From Mycoplasma sp. CAG:472 (lineage in GTDB: Bacteria > Bacillota_I > Bacilli_A > RF39 > UBA660): DNA of 16,198 bases. Numbering within the stretch: the stretch's first letter is position 1; each line of letters begins with the position of its first letter. The position numbers and the translations under genes are program-made. This document shows, in pieces, positions 1 through 6,731 of the stretch. The DNA lies in the NCBI GenBank assembly GCA_000437315.1, contig FR899410.1, positions 1-16,198 on the forward strand. Reading direction: 5' to 3'. The notes under the pieces are model-generated. The model worked only from the letters and a program-made list of their open reading frames with translations. It had not been told where the DNA came from and searched no databases.

Positions 1-1170
1 AATTAATAATATGTAATAAATTATAATAAAAACTATACTTGTTTTAGGAATAATTATTTTAGTAAAATTAACTATACTTAAATAATATGCTACTTTTTCC
101 ATTATAAAAGTTAAGAATGTAAATATAGGATTTAAAAATTTAAATAATACTGTAACAAGAGCAAAAGGAAATAAAATATAACTTACAAAAGGAATAAGTA
201 AAAAATTAGAAACAAATACCATTATATTAATTTCATAATTTAAACTTACCGTAATAGGTAATGTAAAAAGTGTCATATAAAATGTAATAATAACTAAATT
301 TTTAAAATAATTTTTATGTAAATATTTATTTATTATAATCATTGTAAAAAAACAAGCAAATGAATATAAAAAACCTACATTAGTAATAAAAAATGGATTA
401 ATTAAAATAAGAAAATATAGTGATAAAAGAAAGACTTTCATTCTAGATAATTTAAAATCATAATCTTTATTTATGCTATTAATTATAAAAAATACTACTA
501 CCCTAAGAATCGATGCAGTAAAACCAGTTATAAAAGCATAAAAAAGTAAAACAATACTAATAAATTTATTCTGACTTTTTTTAGAAAGAAAAAATAATAT
601 TTTACGCATTATAGATACAAACACGCCAACATGCATACCACTTATTGCAAGAAGATGAGCAACTCCAATATCTTTATAATAATTATAACTTTCATCTATA
701 TCTTTTTTATCTCCAAGAATAAATAGTTTTAAATATGGATTAAATGAAACTTTTTTAGAAAGAGAACTTTTTAAATTATTTAAGATATTATTATTTTTCT
801 TAATTATTTCAATTTTATTAACAGTACCTACTTTATAAATACCATTATTATATAAATATTTTTGATAATTAAATGTATTTGGTATAGTATTTTTTTTCGG
901 TGTACTAAGTAAAACATTTACTGTTACTTTATCACCCTCATTTAAATCAAAATCATCATAATAAAACATTTGAATATTTTCCTTTTCTTTTAAAACAAAA
1001 CTCACCTTTTTTTCACTTAAAATTACTTTAGAAACTTTTCCAGTTAATGTATACACCTTATCTTGATAAACTGATTTATATTTTATTATATATACTTTTA
1101 AAATAACAAAAATGCTTAGGATAATTCCAATTATTAAATAAAATAGGAAAGAGTTTAAAACTTTTTTCAT
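1..1170 (-). CDS. comEC: ComEC/Rec2 competence DNA-uptake channel (partial, 3' end outside window)
   Basis: This is the inner-membrane channel that carries transforming single-stranded DNA into the cytoplasm. I translated 390 residues from ATG 1170 to the left edge without meeting a stop, so the C-terminus is missing. An N-terminal membrane segment (about 5-28) is followed by a DUF4131/OB-type region (about 30-135). The competence domain then carries the diagnostic motif HLLAISGMHVG (172-182) and the conserved TGF..S..R stretch (214-223), followed by many hydrophobic helices. The metallo-beta-lactamase-like nuclease domain found at the end of many ComEC proteins would lie outside the window, so its presence cannot be judged. 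The start overlaps the comEA stop by ATGA, indicating translational coupling. Confidence 0.95.
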   Translation of the reverse strand, partial: MKKVLNSFLFYLIIGIILSIFVILKVYIIKYKSVYQDKVYTLTGKVSKVILSEKKVSFVLKEKENIQMFYYDDFDLNEGDKVTVNVLLSTPKKNTIPNTFNYQKYLYNNGIYKVGTVNKIEIIKKNNNILNNLKSSLSKKVSFNPYLKLFILGDKKDIDESYNYYKDIGVAHLLAISGMHVGVFVSIMRKILFFLSKKSQNKFISIVLLFYAFITGFTASILRVVVFFIINSINKDYDFKLSRMKVFLLSLYFLILINPFFITNVGFLYSFACFFTMIIINKYLHKNYFKNLVIITFYMTLFTLPITVSLNYEINIMVFVSNFLLIPFVSYILFPFALVTVLFKFLNPIFTFLTFIMEKVAYYLSIVNFTKIIIPKTSIVFIIIYYILLI

Positions 1171-1874
1171 ATTGTAATAAACTCTTTGATTTGTTCAAAT
1201 AACTTTTCTGATATGCCTGTTACATTTTTAAGATCTTCGATAGATTTAAATAGTCCATTTTCATTACGATAATCAATTATTTTTTGAGCTTTAGCATCTC
1301 CTATACCTGATAATGATGTAAGTACTTCTTTTGTAGAGGTATTAATATTTACTTTATTATTTTCCGTTTCACTTTTACTATTAGGAACTTCTTCGGGTTT
1401 ATCTTCATCACTAGTTATAATTGATGCTCCCTTATCAGTGCAGACAGAAATATCTTGTTTTGGACAATTACATTCATAAGTTTCCTCTTTAGTATTAAGT
1501 AAACTATATTCATAATTTGTGTAAACATAGATTACCATTTCTTTCGAAACATTTTTACTTAAATTAATATTTTTAGTATAAGCATTATTTTTTAAACCAC
1601 CAGCCATATTAATAACATCATTAATAATATTATCACTAGTTACCTTAAATACTCCAGGACTATTTACTGCGCCTTTAATTTCTACATAAAACTCTGAAAG
1701 TTTTTCTTTTTCATTAGAATCATTCTTAAAAGTTTCAACAACCTCTTGGACTTGATTAATATTATCACTTTTAAAGCCTTTTACATAGTAAAAATAAGCA
1801 AATAATCCATACTGAATAATAATAAGTAATATAACAAAACTTATTAGAAAAGTATTTAAATATTTCTTAATCAT
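1167..1874 (-). CDS. comEA: ComEA competence DNA receptor (SLBB + helix-hairpin-helix)
   Basis: ComEA is a membrane-anchored surface protein that binds double-stranded DNA and hands it to ComEC. The 235 residues show a membrane anchor (about 8-30), an SLBB-type domain (about 61-118, with GAVNSPGVF at 68-76), a Ser/Glu/Asn-rich linker (about 120-172), and a C-terminal tandem helix-hairpin-helix domain (about 173-235, with SGIGDAKAQKI and TGISEKLFEQI). The linker holds three close cysteines (135, 137, 145), which are not part of the standard domain layout. The start at 1874 is set by a strong AAAGGAGG at 1880-1887, five bases upstream. comEC follows with a 4-base overlap. The core competence machinery needed alongside these genes (pilus, ComFA) is not in the window. 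Confidence 0.95.
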   Translation of the reverse strand: MIKKYLNTFLISFVILLIIIQYGLFAYFYYVKGFKSDNINQVQEVVETFKNDSNEKEKLSEFYVEIKGAVNSPGVFKVTSDNIINDVINMAGGLKNNAYTKNINLSKNVSKEMVIYVYTNYEYSLLNTKEETYECNCPKQDISVCTDKGASIITSDEDKPEEVPNSKSETENNKVNINTSTKEVLTSLSGIGDAKAQKIIDYRNENGLFKSIEDLKNVTGISEKLFEQIKEFITI

Positions 1875-1974
1875 AAAATCCTCCTTTCATATATATTTAT
1901 TACCGGAAAATTTCTGATTTCCTCCTTTTTTTGAAAAGTTTTTTTAAAAATTATAAAAAATGTCTAATTTTTAG

Positions 1975-2003
1975 CATATATTAGGCAAATTATTTTTTGT
2001 AAA
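1975..2003 (-). promoter_or_regulatory. Candidate promoter for comEA-comEC
   Basis: On the minus strand, TTTACA (2003-1998) is followed after 17 bases by TATATG (1980-1975). The -35 matches the sigma-A consensus at 5 of 6 positions, but the -10 at only 4 of 6. It would give a leader of about 90 nt. In such AT-rich DNA this is plausible rather than proven. The -35 forms one arm of the inverted repeat TGTAAA-GTG-TTTACA (1998-2012), which could bind a regulator. Confidence 0.4.
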
Positions 2004-2040
2004 GTGTTTACATATATAATTGTAAAGTAATGTAAAATAT

Positions 2041-2067
2041 AAAAAATCAGTATTTTTACATACTGAT
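2041..2067 (-). terminator. Rho-independent terminator of the ireB-trhP2 operon
   Basis: Read on the minus strand, a perfect 7-bp stem (plus-strand arms ATCAGTA 2046-2052 and TACTGAT 2061-2067, 8-nt loop) is followed by a U tract encoded by the A run ending at 2041. The first arm touches the trhP2 stop codon. It separates the tRNA-modification/cell-wall operon from the competence genes. Confidence 0.8.
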
Positions 2068-3236
2068 TAATTTATTTTGACTCTTAATAAATCATTTTCA
2101 TTTAAATGTGTATCAACTTTTAACTTGATTATCATTCTAGGCATATTTGCTTTTTCAATTAATTCATCATTCTCATTATATATTTCATTTACTGTGTAAT
2201 CAAAAGTTTCTGTATTAGGTCCAAAAAACTGAATATTATCTCCTTTTCTAAAGAAATTTCTTTCTTCGATTACCGCAATATGAGTATTTTCATCATAAGA
2301 TTTAACAATACCTAAAAAGTCTTGATTACTTTCTTCATCACGAAGATTATAATATTGATCATTTACACTGGGAAGGTTTTTAAAAAACTGTGGAGCACTA
2401 TCTCTATTTGCAACCCTATTAAGAATTTTTAAATAATATGATTTATCATTTTCAGTTAAATTATTATTTAATATTTTATCAATAATTTTACGATAGCATA
2501 GTATAACTGTAGAAATATAGTATATAGAACGCATTCTACCTTCGACTTTAAATGTAGTTACTCCCAAATCAATCATTTCTTTAATGTTTTCAATCATATT
2601 TAAATCTTTCGGTGTCATTGTAAATGGAGTTTTATCTTCATTAAAAACCCATCTACAAATTTGAGCACATCCACCCCTGTTAGAGTCTCTTCCTGTCATA
2701 AACGAAGATAATATACATTTACCAGAAATGCTCATACACATTGCCCCGTGAACAAAACATTCAAGTTCAAGACCAGTTTTACCCTTTATAGCTTTAATAT
2801 CACTTGTTAAAGCCTCCCTTGCAAGAACTATTTGGTCTACACCAAAGTCTTTATAAAACTCTGCAGTAAAGGAGTTAAGTGTACTTGCTTGAGTAGAAAG
2901 AATTACCTTTGTTTTAAGTTTTAAATCTTTAATCATTTTTAAAACTACAATATCACTTGCAATAATTCCATCAACATTAACATTTTCAAGGTATAATAAA
3001 TAATCCTTTAAACCCTCAAGGTTTTCATTATGAAATACAATATTTACCGTAACATATACTTTTTTATTTAAACTATGAGCATACTCTGTGGCTTTTTTGA
3101 TATCATCTAAATCAAAATTTTTAGCATTAGCTCGAAGTGAGTAATTTTGACCACCAAAGTAAACTGCATCTGCACCATATAAAAAAGCAAATTTTAATCT
3201 TTCAAAATCTCCTGCTGGAGCAAGTAATTCTATCAT
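2067..3236 (-). CDS. trhP2: Peptidase U32 family tRNA hydroxylation protein, TrhP2/YrrO type
   Basis: This protein probably acts in prephenate-dependent hydroxylation of wobble uridine (ho5U) in tRNA. The family was named a peptidase, but the characterised TrhP members are RNA-modification proteins. The 389 residues start with the typical LLAPAGD (4-10) and GADAVYFGG (21-29). The U32 signature sits at about 160-178 (ECFVHGAMCMSISGKC), followed by GGCAQICRW (188-196). Cysteines 160, 167, 174, 190 and 194 lie in the region where the family binds an iron-sulfur cluster. The 'VEGRMRS' motif (231-237) is also characteristic. The C-terminal part (about 300-389) resembles the beta-rich extension of long U32 proteins. 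The start overlaps the upstream trhP1 stop by ATGA. The TrhP2 assignment comes from length, cysteine content and gene order, and it fits trmR two genes upstream. Confidence 0.88.
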   Translation of the reverse strand: MIELLAPAGDFERLKFAFLYGADAVYFGGQNYSLRANAKNFDLDDIKKATEYAHSLNKKVYVTVNIVFHNENLEGLKDYLLYLENVNVDGIIASDIVVLKMIKDLKLKTKVILSTQASTLNSFTAEFYKDFGVDQIVLAREALTSDIKAIKGKTGLELECFVHGAMCMSISGKCILSSFMTGRDSNRGGCAQICRWVFNEDKTPFTMTPKDLNMIENIKEMIDLGVTTFKVEGRMRSIYYISTVILCYRKIIDKILNNNLTENDKSYYLKILNRVANRDSAPQFFKNLPSVNDQYYNLRDEESNQDFLGIVKSYDENTHIAVIEERNFFRKGDNIQFFGPNTETFDYTVNEIYNENDELIEKANMPRMIIKLKVDTHLNENDLLRVKIN

Positions 3237-4006
3237 TTCTTGTCCCCCTTTATTTTATAAATAGTTTTATTATGTAAAAATCCATGATCTGTTTCTACAT
3301 TTATTTTTCCATTTACTAAATCTTTTAAATCATTTTCACTTAAACATATTGGATGATATATTGCATACTTAATATCTTTGTTTAAATTATTAAGTCCATT
3401 AAAATAAGGTAAATGATAAAAATATGTACCATACTCATTTTCAAATAAAATAAATTTATGATTATTATTTTCTATAACCAAAGGATTTTCATACTTAACA
3501 TTTTCATGTTTACTATAGTTTTTAATTAAGTATCTTCGTGAATAAGCACTTCCAATAAGTCCAAAAGCATATAAAGAAACCTTTTTCGAAGATTTAGATA
3601 TAATTTCCTCTACTTCATCCTCAGTTATATCAAAGGGAAGTACTACACTATCTACATATTCATTATAAATATTAACACTTTCATAATTACAAGCAAAATG
3701 ACTTGGCATTAATATCTTTTCTATTTTAACATCTTCGATCATTTTAATAATACCCACATCGTCAAAGATAATCCCTTTTATATTACTTGGAAGATTATGA
3801 AGTAACATATTTAAGTTATTTGCACTTTCCTCATCAAGAACTCTATTTACAAATAAATAACTATTTTCTTCCTTAATTTCACTTAAAGAAAATTCATTTT
3901 CTACGCCAACACAAAATGAAAAAAGTGGATAAACAAAATTATCTATCCCATTTTCCTTAAGTAAATTAATTTCTTTTTCACTTTTAATAATAAAAAGTTT
4001 ATTCAT
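3233..4006 (-). CDS. trhP1: Short U32-family partner protein, TrhP1/YrrN type
   Basis: This is the shorter of the two adjacent U32-like proteins; in B. subtilis YrrN and YrrO lie side by side and both belong to the tRNA ho5U system. The 257-residue product is divergent. The best family landmark is the stretch around LYAFGLIGSAYSRRYL, comparable to the 'G..PLM.SRR.L' region of YrrN. It lacks the clustered cysteines of its neighbour, so it would not carry the same iron-sulfur site. I chose ATG 4006 (MNKLFIIKS) rather than the in-frame ATG at 4036. The later start has AAGAAGAG upstream and overlaps trmR by only 8 bases, whereas the earlier one would add residues read from trmR coding sequence. 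Confidence in the family is moderate and rests partly on gene order. Confidence 0.72.
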   Translation of the reverse strand: MNKLFIIKSEKEINLLKENGIDNFVYPLFSFCVGVENEFSLSEIKEENSYLFVNRVLDEESANNLNMLLHNLPSNIKGIIFDDVGIIKMIEDVKIEKILMPSHFACNYESVNIYNEYVDSVVLPFDITEDEVEEIISKSSKKVSLYAFGLIGSAYSRRYLIKNYSKHENVKYENPLVIENNNHKFILFENEYGTYFYHLPYFNGLNNLNKDIKYAIYHPICLSENDLKDLVNGKINVETDHGFLHNKTIYKIKGDKK

Positions 4007-4595
4007 GATTTCTCTTCTTACTAACTGAAAGTCCATCTCCTATATCATAAAAGGTTGTTTCAAAATCAGCATTGTTTTTTAAAAAATCTATATAACTTTC
4101 AATTTTTGATACTAGTTGGCGTAAATTTTTACTTTCAATTGTATCACTTTTACCTACATAACCATGAAATTTTAAATTATCAGTTATAATAACACCTGTA
4201 TCCTTTAAAAAATATTGATATTTTTCAAAAAATCTTGTGTATTGTCCTTTAGCGGCATCAATAAAAATTAAATCATATTTAGCCTCCACTGGAATATTTA
4301 ACTCTAGAGCATCTTGAAGTGCAACATTAATTTTCTTATCAAGACCACATTCTTTAATATTTTTAACACACTCTAAATATCTTTTTTCATCTCTTTCAAT
4401 TGTGGTTACATAAACATCATCTTTAGCACTTGCCATAAGTATAGCAGAATAACCTATTGCACTACCTATTTCTAATATATTTTTTACATTATTATCTTGA
4501 ATATATTTCATAATAAATGCTATTGAATTTTTTTCAATTATGGGAACACTATTTTCTTCCGCGTATTTTTCTATTTCCTTTAATTTTTCTTTCAT
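3999..4595 (-). CDS. trmR: SAM-dependent O-methyltransferase, TrmR/YrrM type
   Basis: This is a class I, metal-dependent O-methyltransferase. The B. subtilis protein at this position (YrrM, now TrmR) methylates tRNA 5-hydroxyuridine to 5-methoxyuridine, i.e. the product of the two downstream TrhP proteins, so the operon encodes a consecutive pathway. The 198 residues contain SAM motif I at ILEIGSAIGYSAI (40-52), an acidic residue after the second strand (TTIERDE, 64-70), the metal-site aspartate in FIDAAKGQY (111-119), and the DN pair at 139-140 that completes the metal site. Length and domain order are normal. The start at 4595 has AGGTGA about 9 bases upstream, and mltG ends only 2 bases before it. 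The tRNA substrate is inferred from family and context. Confidence 0.88.
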   Translation of the reverse strand: MKEKLKEIEKYAEENSVPIIEKNSIAFIMKYIQDNNVKNILEIGSAIGYSAILMASAKDDVYVTTIERDEKRYLECVKNIKECGLDKKINVALQDALELNIPVEAKYDLIFIDAAKGQYTRFFEKYQYFLKDTGVIITDNLKFHGYVGKSDTIESKNLRQLVSKIESYIDFLKNNADFETTFYDIGDGLSVSKKRNHE

Positions 4596-4597
4596 TT

Positions 4598-5635
4598 TTA
4601 ATTTTCACCTAATTTCTTTTGAATTTCATAAAACCCTTTTATATCCTCGGCAAAATAAACTTTTCCTGTATTTATATCAGCATAAAAGTATTCAAAGTTT
4701 GTATCTGATGGATTAAGTGCTGCATTAATACTTTCAAGTGATGGGTTACATATTGGACCTACAGGAAGACCAATAAACGATAAATTTCTTGTATTATATG
4801 GATTAACTGCATTAAGTTCTTTAGTCGTAATTGTCTCTTTTAAAGATAAATGAGATCCATAATATGCTGTAACATCCATTCCAAGAGCCATCTTTTTATC
4901 AAGTCTTGTATAAATAACTTGACTTACTTTTTCTCTATCTTCTTTATTAACAGCCTCTTGTTCTATAATCGAAGCAATTGTAAGAAGTTCATGTATAGAG
5001 TACTTACTTTCTTTTAAATCTAAAGTACTTAATTTCTTTTTAGTATTATTAAGCATTGTTCTAACTATTGTTTCAAATGATGAATTTTCATAAAACTCAT
5101 AAGTATCTGGATATAGATAACCCTCTAAAGAGTAGTAAATATCTTTATTTTTTATATCATTTGTTATAAATGAATAATCTTTAATTAAACTATCTAAAAA
5201 TTTTTCATCTTTTAAAGTTTTAATCATATCATCATAGGTAATATCAAAATTAGCCTCAATTTGTTTTAAATAAGTTTCTATGCTTTTACCTTCGACAAAT
5301 GTAATATTAATAGTTTTAATAATTTGATCTATTTTACCATCATTAATTTGATTAATTATACTTATTGCATTTTGTTTTTTATTAAATGTATATTTACCTG
5401 CTTGTAAGTTTAAACTTGGATTTATAAATACATAAGCAAGAGTTGTAAATTTACTTTTAATAAGTCCTGCTTTTTTTAAATTTGATACTATTTTTATTTT
5501 ATTATCACCAGCATTTACACTAAATGATACTAAAGCATCCTCTTTATGACCTGTAAAAAGTGTAATGTAAGAAAATACTCCAATAAATAAAATAACCACT
5601 GCTACAGCTATAATTATTATATTTTTCTTTTTCAT
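4598..5635 (-). CDS. mltG: Endolytic murein transglycosylase MltG (YceG/YrrL)
   Basis: MltG is an inner-membrane enzyme that cuts nascent peptidoglycan strands and probably sets glycan length by ending polymerisation. The 345 residues comprise an N-terminal membrane segment (about 5-27), a LysM-like region (about 36-82), and the YceG catalytic domain. Landmarks are SLEGYLYPDTYEF (169-181), the catalytic glutamate E225 in ASIIEQE (221-227), and the substrate-groove segment LGMDVTAYYG (251-260). The LPVGPICNPSL segment near 290-300 is also typical. The start overlaps the DUF1292 stop by ATGA, and AGAGGG lies just upstream. Its presence is direct evidence that the organism makes a peptidoglycan wall. 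Confidence 0.95.
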   Translation of the reverse strand: MKKKNIIIIAVAVVILFIGVFSYITLFTGHKEDALVSFSVNAGDNKIKIVSNLKKAGLIKSKFTTLAYVFINPSLNLQAGKYTFNKKQNAISIINQINDGKIDQIIKTINITFVEGKSIETYLKQIEANFDITYDDMIKTLKDEKFLDSLIKDYSFITNDIKNKDIYYSLEGYLYPDTYEFYENSSFETIVRTMLNNTKKKLSTLDLKESKYSIHELLTIASIIEQEAVNKEDREKVSQVIYTRLDKKMALGMDVTAYYGSHLSLKETITTKELNAVNPYNTRNLSFIGLPVGPICNPSLESINAALNPSDTNFEYFYADINTGKVYFAEDIKGFYEIQKKLGEN

Positions 5636-5871
5636 TTTGCCCTCTTTATTTTATCTAATATTCTATTTGCTATTTCAATTTCTTTATCAGTTAATTCATT
5701 AATAACTAAGTCATCTTTAATTTTACCAATGTAAGCATAAGTTAATCCTTTACTAGTTTCTTTATTATCAGTGTATACTATTATAGTTTCATCATTTTCA
5801 TTTTCAAAAGTGAAAAGAACATTATACTCTGATTTAACTTTACCATTTTCTAATATAACTTTAGCCTGCAT
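5632..5871 (-). CDS. yrzB: DUF1292 (YrzB-like) small protein
   Basis: This is a 79-residue protein of unknown biochemical role. Similarity to the DUF1292 family is seen in the 'FENENDETIIVYTDN' strand pattern (about 22-36) and the acidic C-terminal helix (ELTDKEIEIANRIL), and its place between ruvX and mltG matches yrzB in B. subtilis. It has no membrane segment and no visible catalytic motif. The start codon follows GGAG by 5 bases inside the ruvX end, giving an 11-base overlap, and its stop overlaps mltG by ATGA. The assignment leans on conserved gene order as well as sequence. Confidence 0.75.
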   Translation of the reverse strand: MQAKVILENGKVKSEYNVLFTFENENDETIIVYTDNKETSKGLTYAYIGKIKDDLVINELTDKEIEIANRILDKIKRAK

Positions 5872-6286
5872 TCTTACTCCTTATATATGTTTCAAGAATT
5901 ATGGCAGCCGCTTGCATATCAACTTTATCTTTAATATCTTTTGCATGTTTACCATTAGCAAGTAAAATCTTTTGTGCCTCAACTGAGGATAATCTTTCAT
6001 CCACTAAAGATAACTTTATATTAAGTGTTTTTAGTAGCTCACAAAAATTATAAGTTCTTTGAGCAGCAAATCCCTCACTTCCATCCATATTTTTAGGAAG
6101 CCCAATTGCTATTTCAGTAATGCCTTCTTTAGCAATTATTTCCTTAAGTTCTTGAAAAGCAGTTTCATACTCTTCACTTTTAAATCTAATAACTTTATAA
6201 GGCGTAATAATTGTATTTGTTCTATCAGAAATTGCAATACCCAATGTTTTTGTACCTAAATCTAGGCCCATATATCTTGTTTTCAT
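5861..6286 (-). CDS. ruvX: RuvX/YqgF RNase H-fold nuclease (YrrK)
   Basis: RuvX is a Holliday-junction-resolvase-like nuclease, also implicated in pre-16S rRNA 5'-end processing. The 141 residues are the full family length. All landmarks are present: MGLDLGTKTLGIAISD (6-21) with the first catalytic aspartate D9, IGLPKNMDGS (61-70), LVDERLSS (94-101), and the C-terminal KDKVDMQAAAIIL (119-131) with acidic D123. The start overlaps the ireB stop by ATGA, and the end overlaps the DUF1292 gene by 11 bases. It sits in its conserved Bacillota context after ireB. Confidence 0.95.
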   Translation of the reverse strand: MKTRYMGLDLGTKTLGIAISDRTNTIITPYKVIRFKSEEYETAFQELKEIIAKEGITEIAIGLPKNMDGSEGFAAQRTYNFCELLKTLNIKLSLVDERLSSVEAQKILLANGKHAKDIKDKVDMQAAAIILETYIRSKNAG

Positions 6287-6531
6287 CGTCCTAAATACCC
6301 ATTTATAATTGCCATTAATACTTCTTCGCGAGAAAATTTAGCAATCTTTTTTCTAGCATCTTTGTATGATGTTATGTAAGTTGGATCTCCAGATAATAAA
6401 TATCCAATTAATTGGCTCGTAGGATTATATCCTCTTTCCTCGATGGCCTTAATAACTTCATTAATGCTTATCATAATTAACTCCTGTCTTAAAACTTTTA
6501 AATCAAATATTGAAGTCTTGTCACAGTTCAT
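6283..6531 (-). CDS. ireB: IreB family regulatory phosphoprotein (YrzL)
   Basis: IreB is a small cytosolic protein phosphorylated by the PASTA-domain Ser/Thr kinase; in enterococci it negatively controls intrinsic cephalosporin resistance. The core is unmistakable: RGYNPTSQLIGYLLSGDP (33-50), then YITSYKDARKKI (52-63) and a final helix. I chose ATG 6531 because it gives 82 residues with an N-terminal DKTSIF (4-9), matching the DKT..F end of YrzL where the phosphoacceptor threonine lies. A longer reading from 6585 would start inside the promoter. An in-frame ATG at 6474 has a better ribosome-binding site (AGGAG, 6 bases upstream) and would yield a 63-residue form without that N-terminus. In many Bacillota alaS precedes this gene; here the gene upstream is a PAP2 phosphatase. 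Confidence 0.92.
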   Translation of the reverse strand: MNCDKTSIFDLKVLRQELIMISINEVIKAIEERGYNPTSQLIGYLLSGDPTYITSYKDARKKIAKFSREEVLMAIINGYLGR

Positions 6532-6556
6532 TAAAATCTCACTTCCTTGCAACTTT

Positions 6557-6585
6557 ATTTTATCAAAAAAAAAGTTAAACTGCAA
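6557..6585 (-). promoter_or_regulatory. Promoter of the ireB-ruvX-mltG-trmR-trhP operon
   Basis: On the minus strand TTGCAG (6585-6580), a 17-base spacer containing a run of nine T, and TAAAAT (6562-6557) form a good sigma-A-like promoter. Transcription would start near 6550 and leave a leader of about 20 nt. The seven genes that follow overlap or nearly touch, and no other terminator appears before 2067. Confidence 0.7.
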
Positions 6586-6631
6586 CTAAACACAGTAACT
6601 TTTAAAATATACAAACTTTTGTCATTGATAC

Positions 6632-6662
6632 GTGTTATACCTGATGTTTTAAAATATAACAC
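6632..6662. repeat. Inverted repeat GTGTTATA...TATAACAC between PAP2 gene and ireB
   Basis: Perfect 8-bp arms lie at 6632-6639 and 6655-6662, separated by 15 bases that contain the palindrome TTTTAAAA. No T run follows on either strand, so it does not look like an intrinsic terminator. It lies 47 bp upstream of the ireB -35 element and could be an operator or an RNA stem at the end of the envelope operon. Confidence 0.55.
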
Positions 6663-6731
6663 ACATTAATTCACTTTTAAATTAAAGCACCTTCATAATA
6701 TAACTAACATTAAATTTAATATCAATATTAC

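Noticed and set aside
1940..1980. ComK-box-like A-run/T-run pairs upstream of comEA
   Set aside because: The spacing does not fit AAAA-N5-TTTT and A/T runs of this kind are everywhere in this sequence.
4007..4036. Ten extra N-terminal residues on trhP1
   Set aside because: These codons only read the end of trmR in another frame; the ATG at 4006 has a better-placed ribosome-binding site and fits operon spacing.
5771..5965. Plus-strand open frame opposite ruvX/DUF1292
   Set aside because: Lies antisense to two well-supported genes, low-complexity composition and no recognisable motif; a shadow frame.
6059..6259. Plus-strand open frame opposite ruvX
   Set aside because: Antisense to the conserved catalytic region of ruvX; the apparent protein is only the complement of that sequence.
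1167..6286. Mycoplasma-type genetic code with TGA read as tryptophan
   Set aside because: comEA, trhP1, ireB and the DUF1292 gene all end in TGA within ATGA overlaps at sensible protein ends, and tryptophans are TGG.
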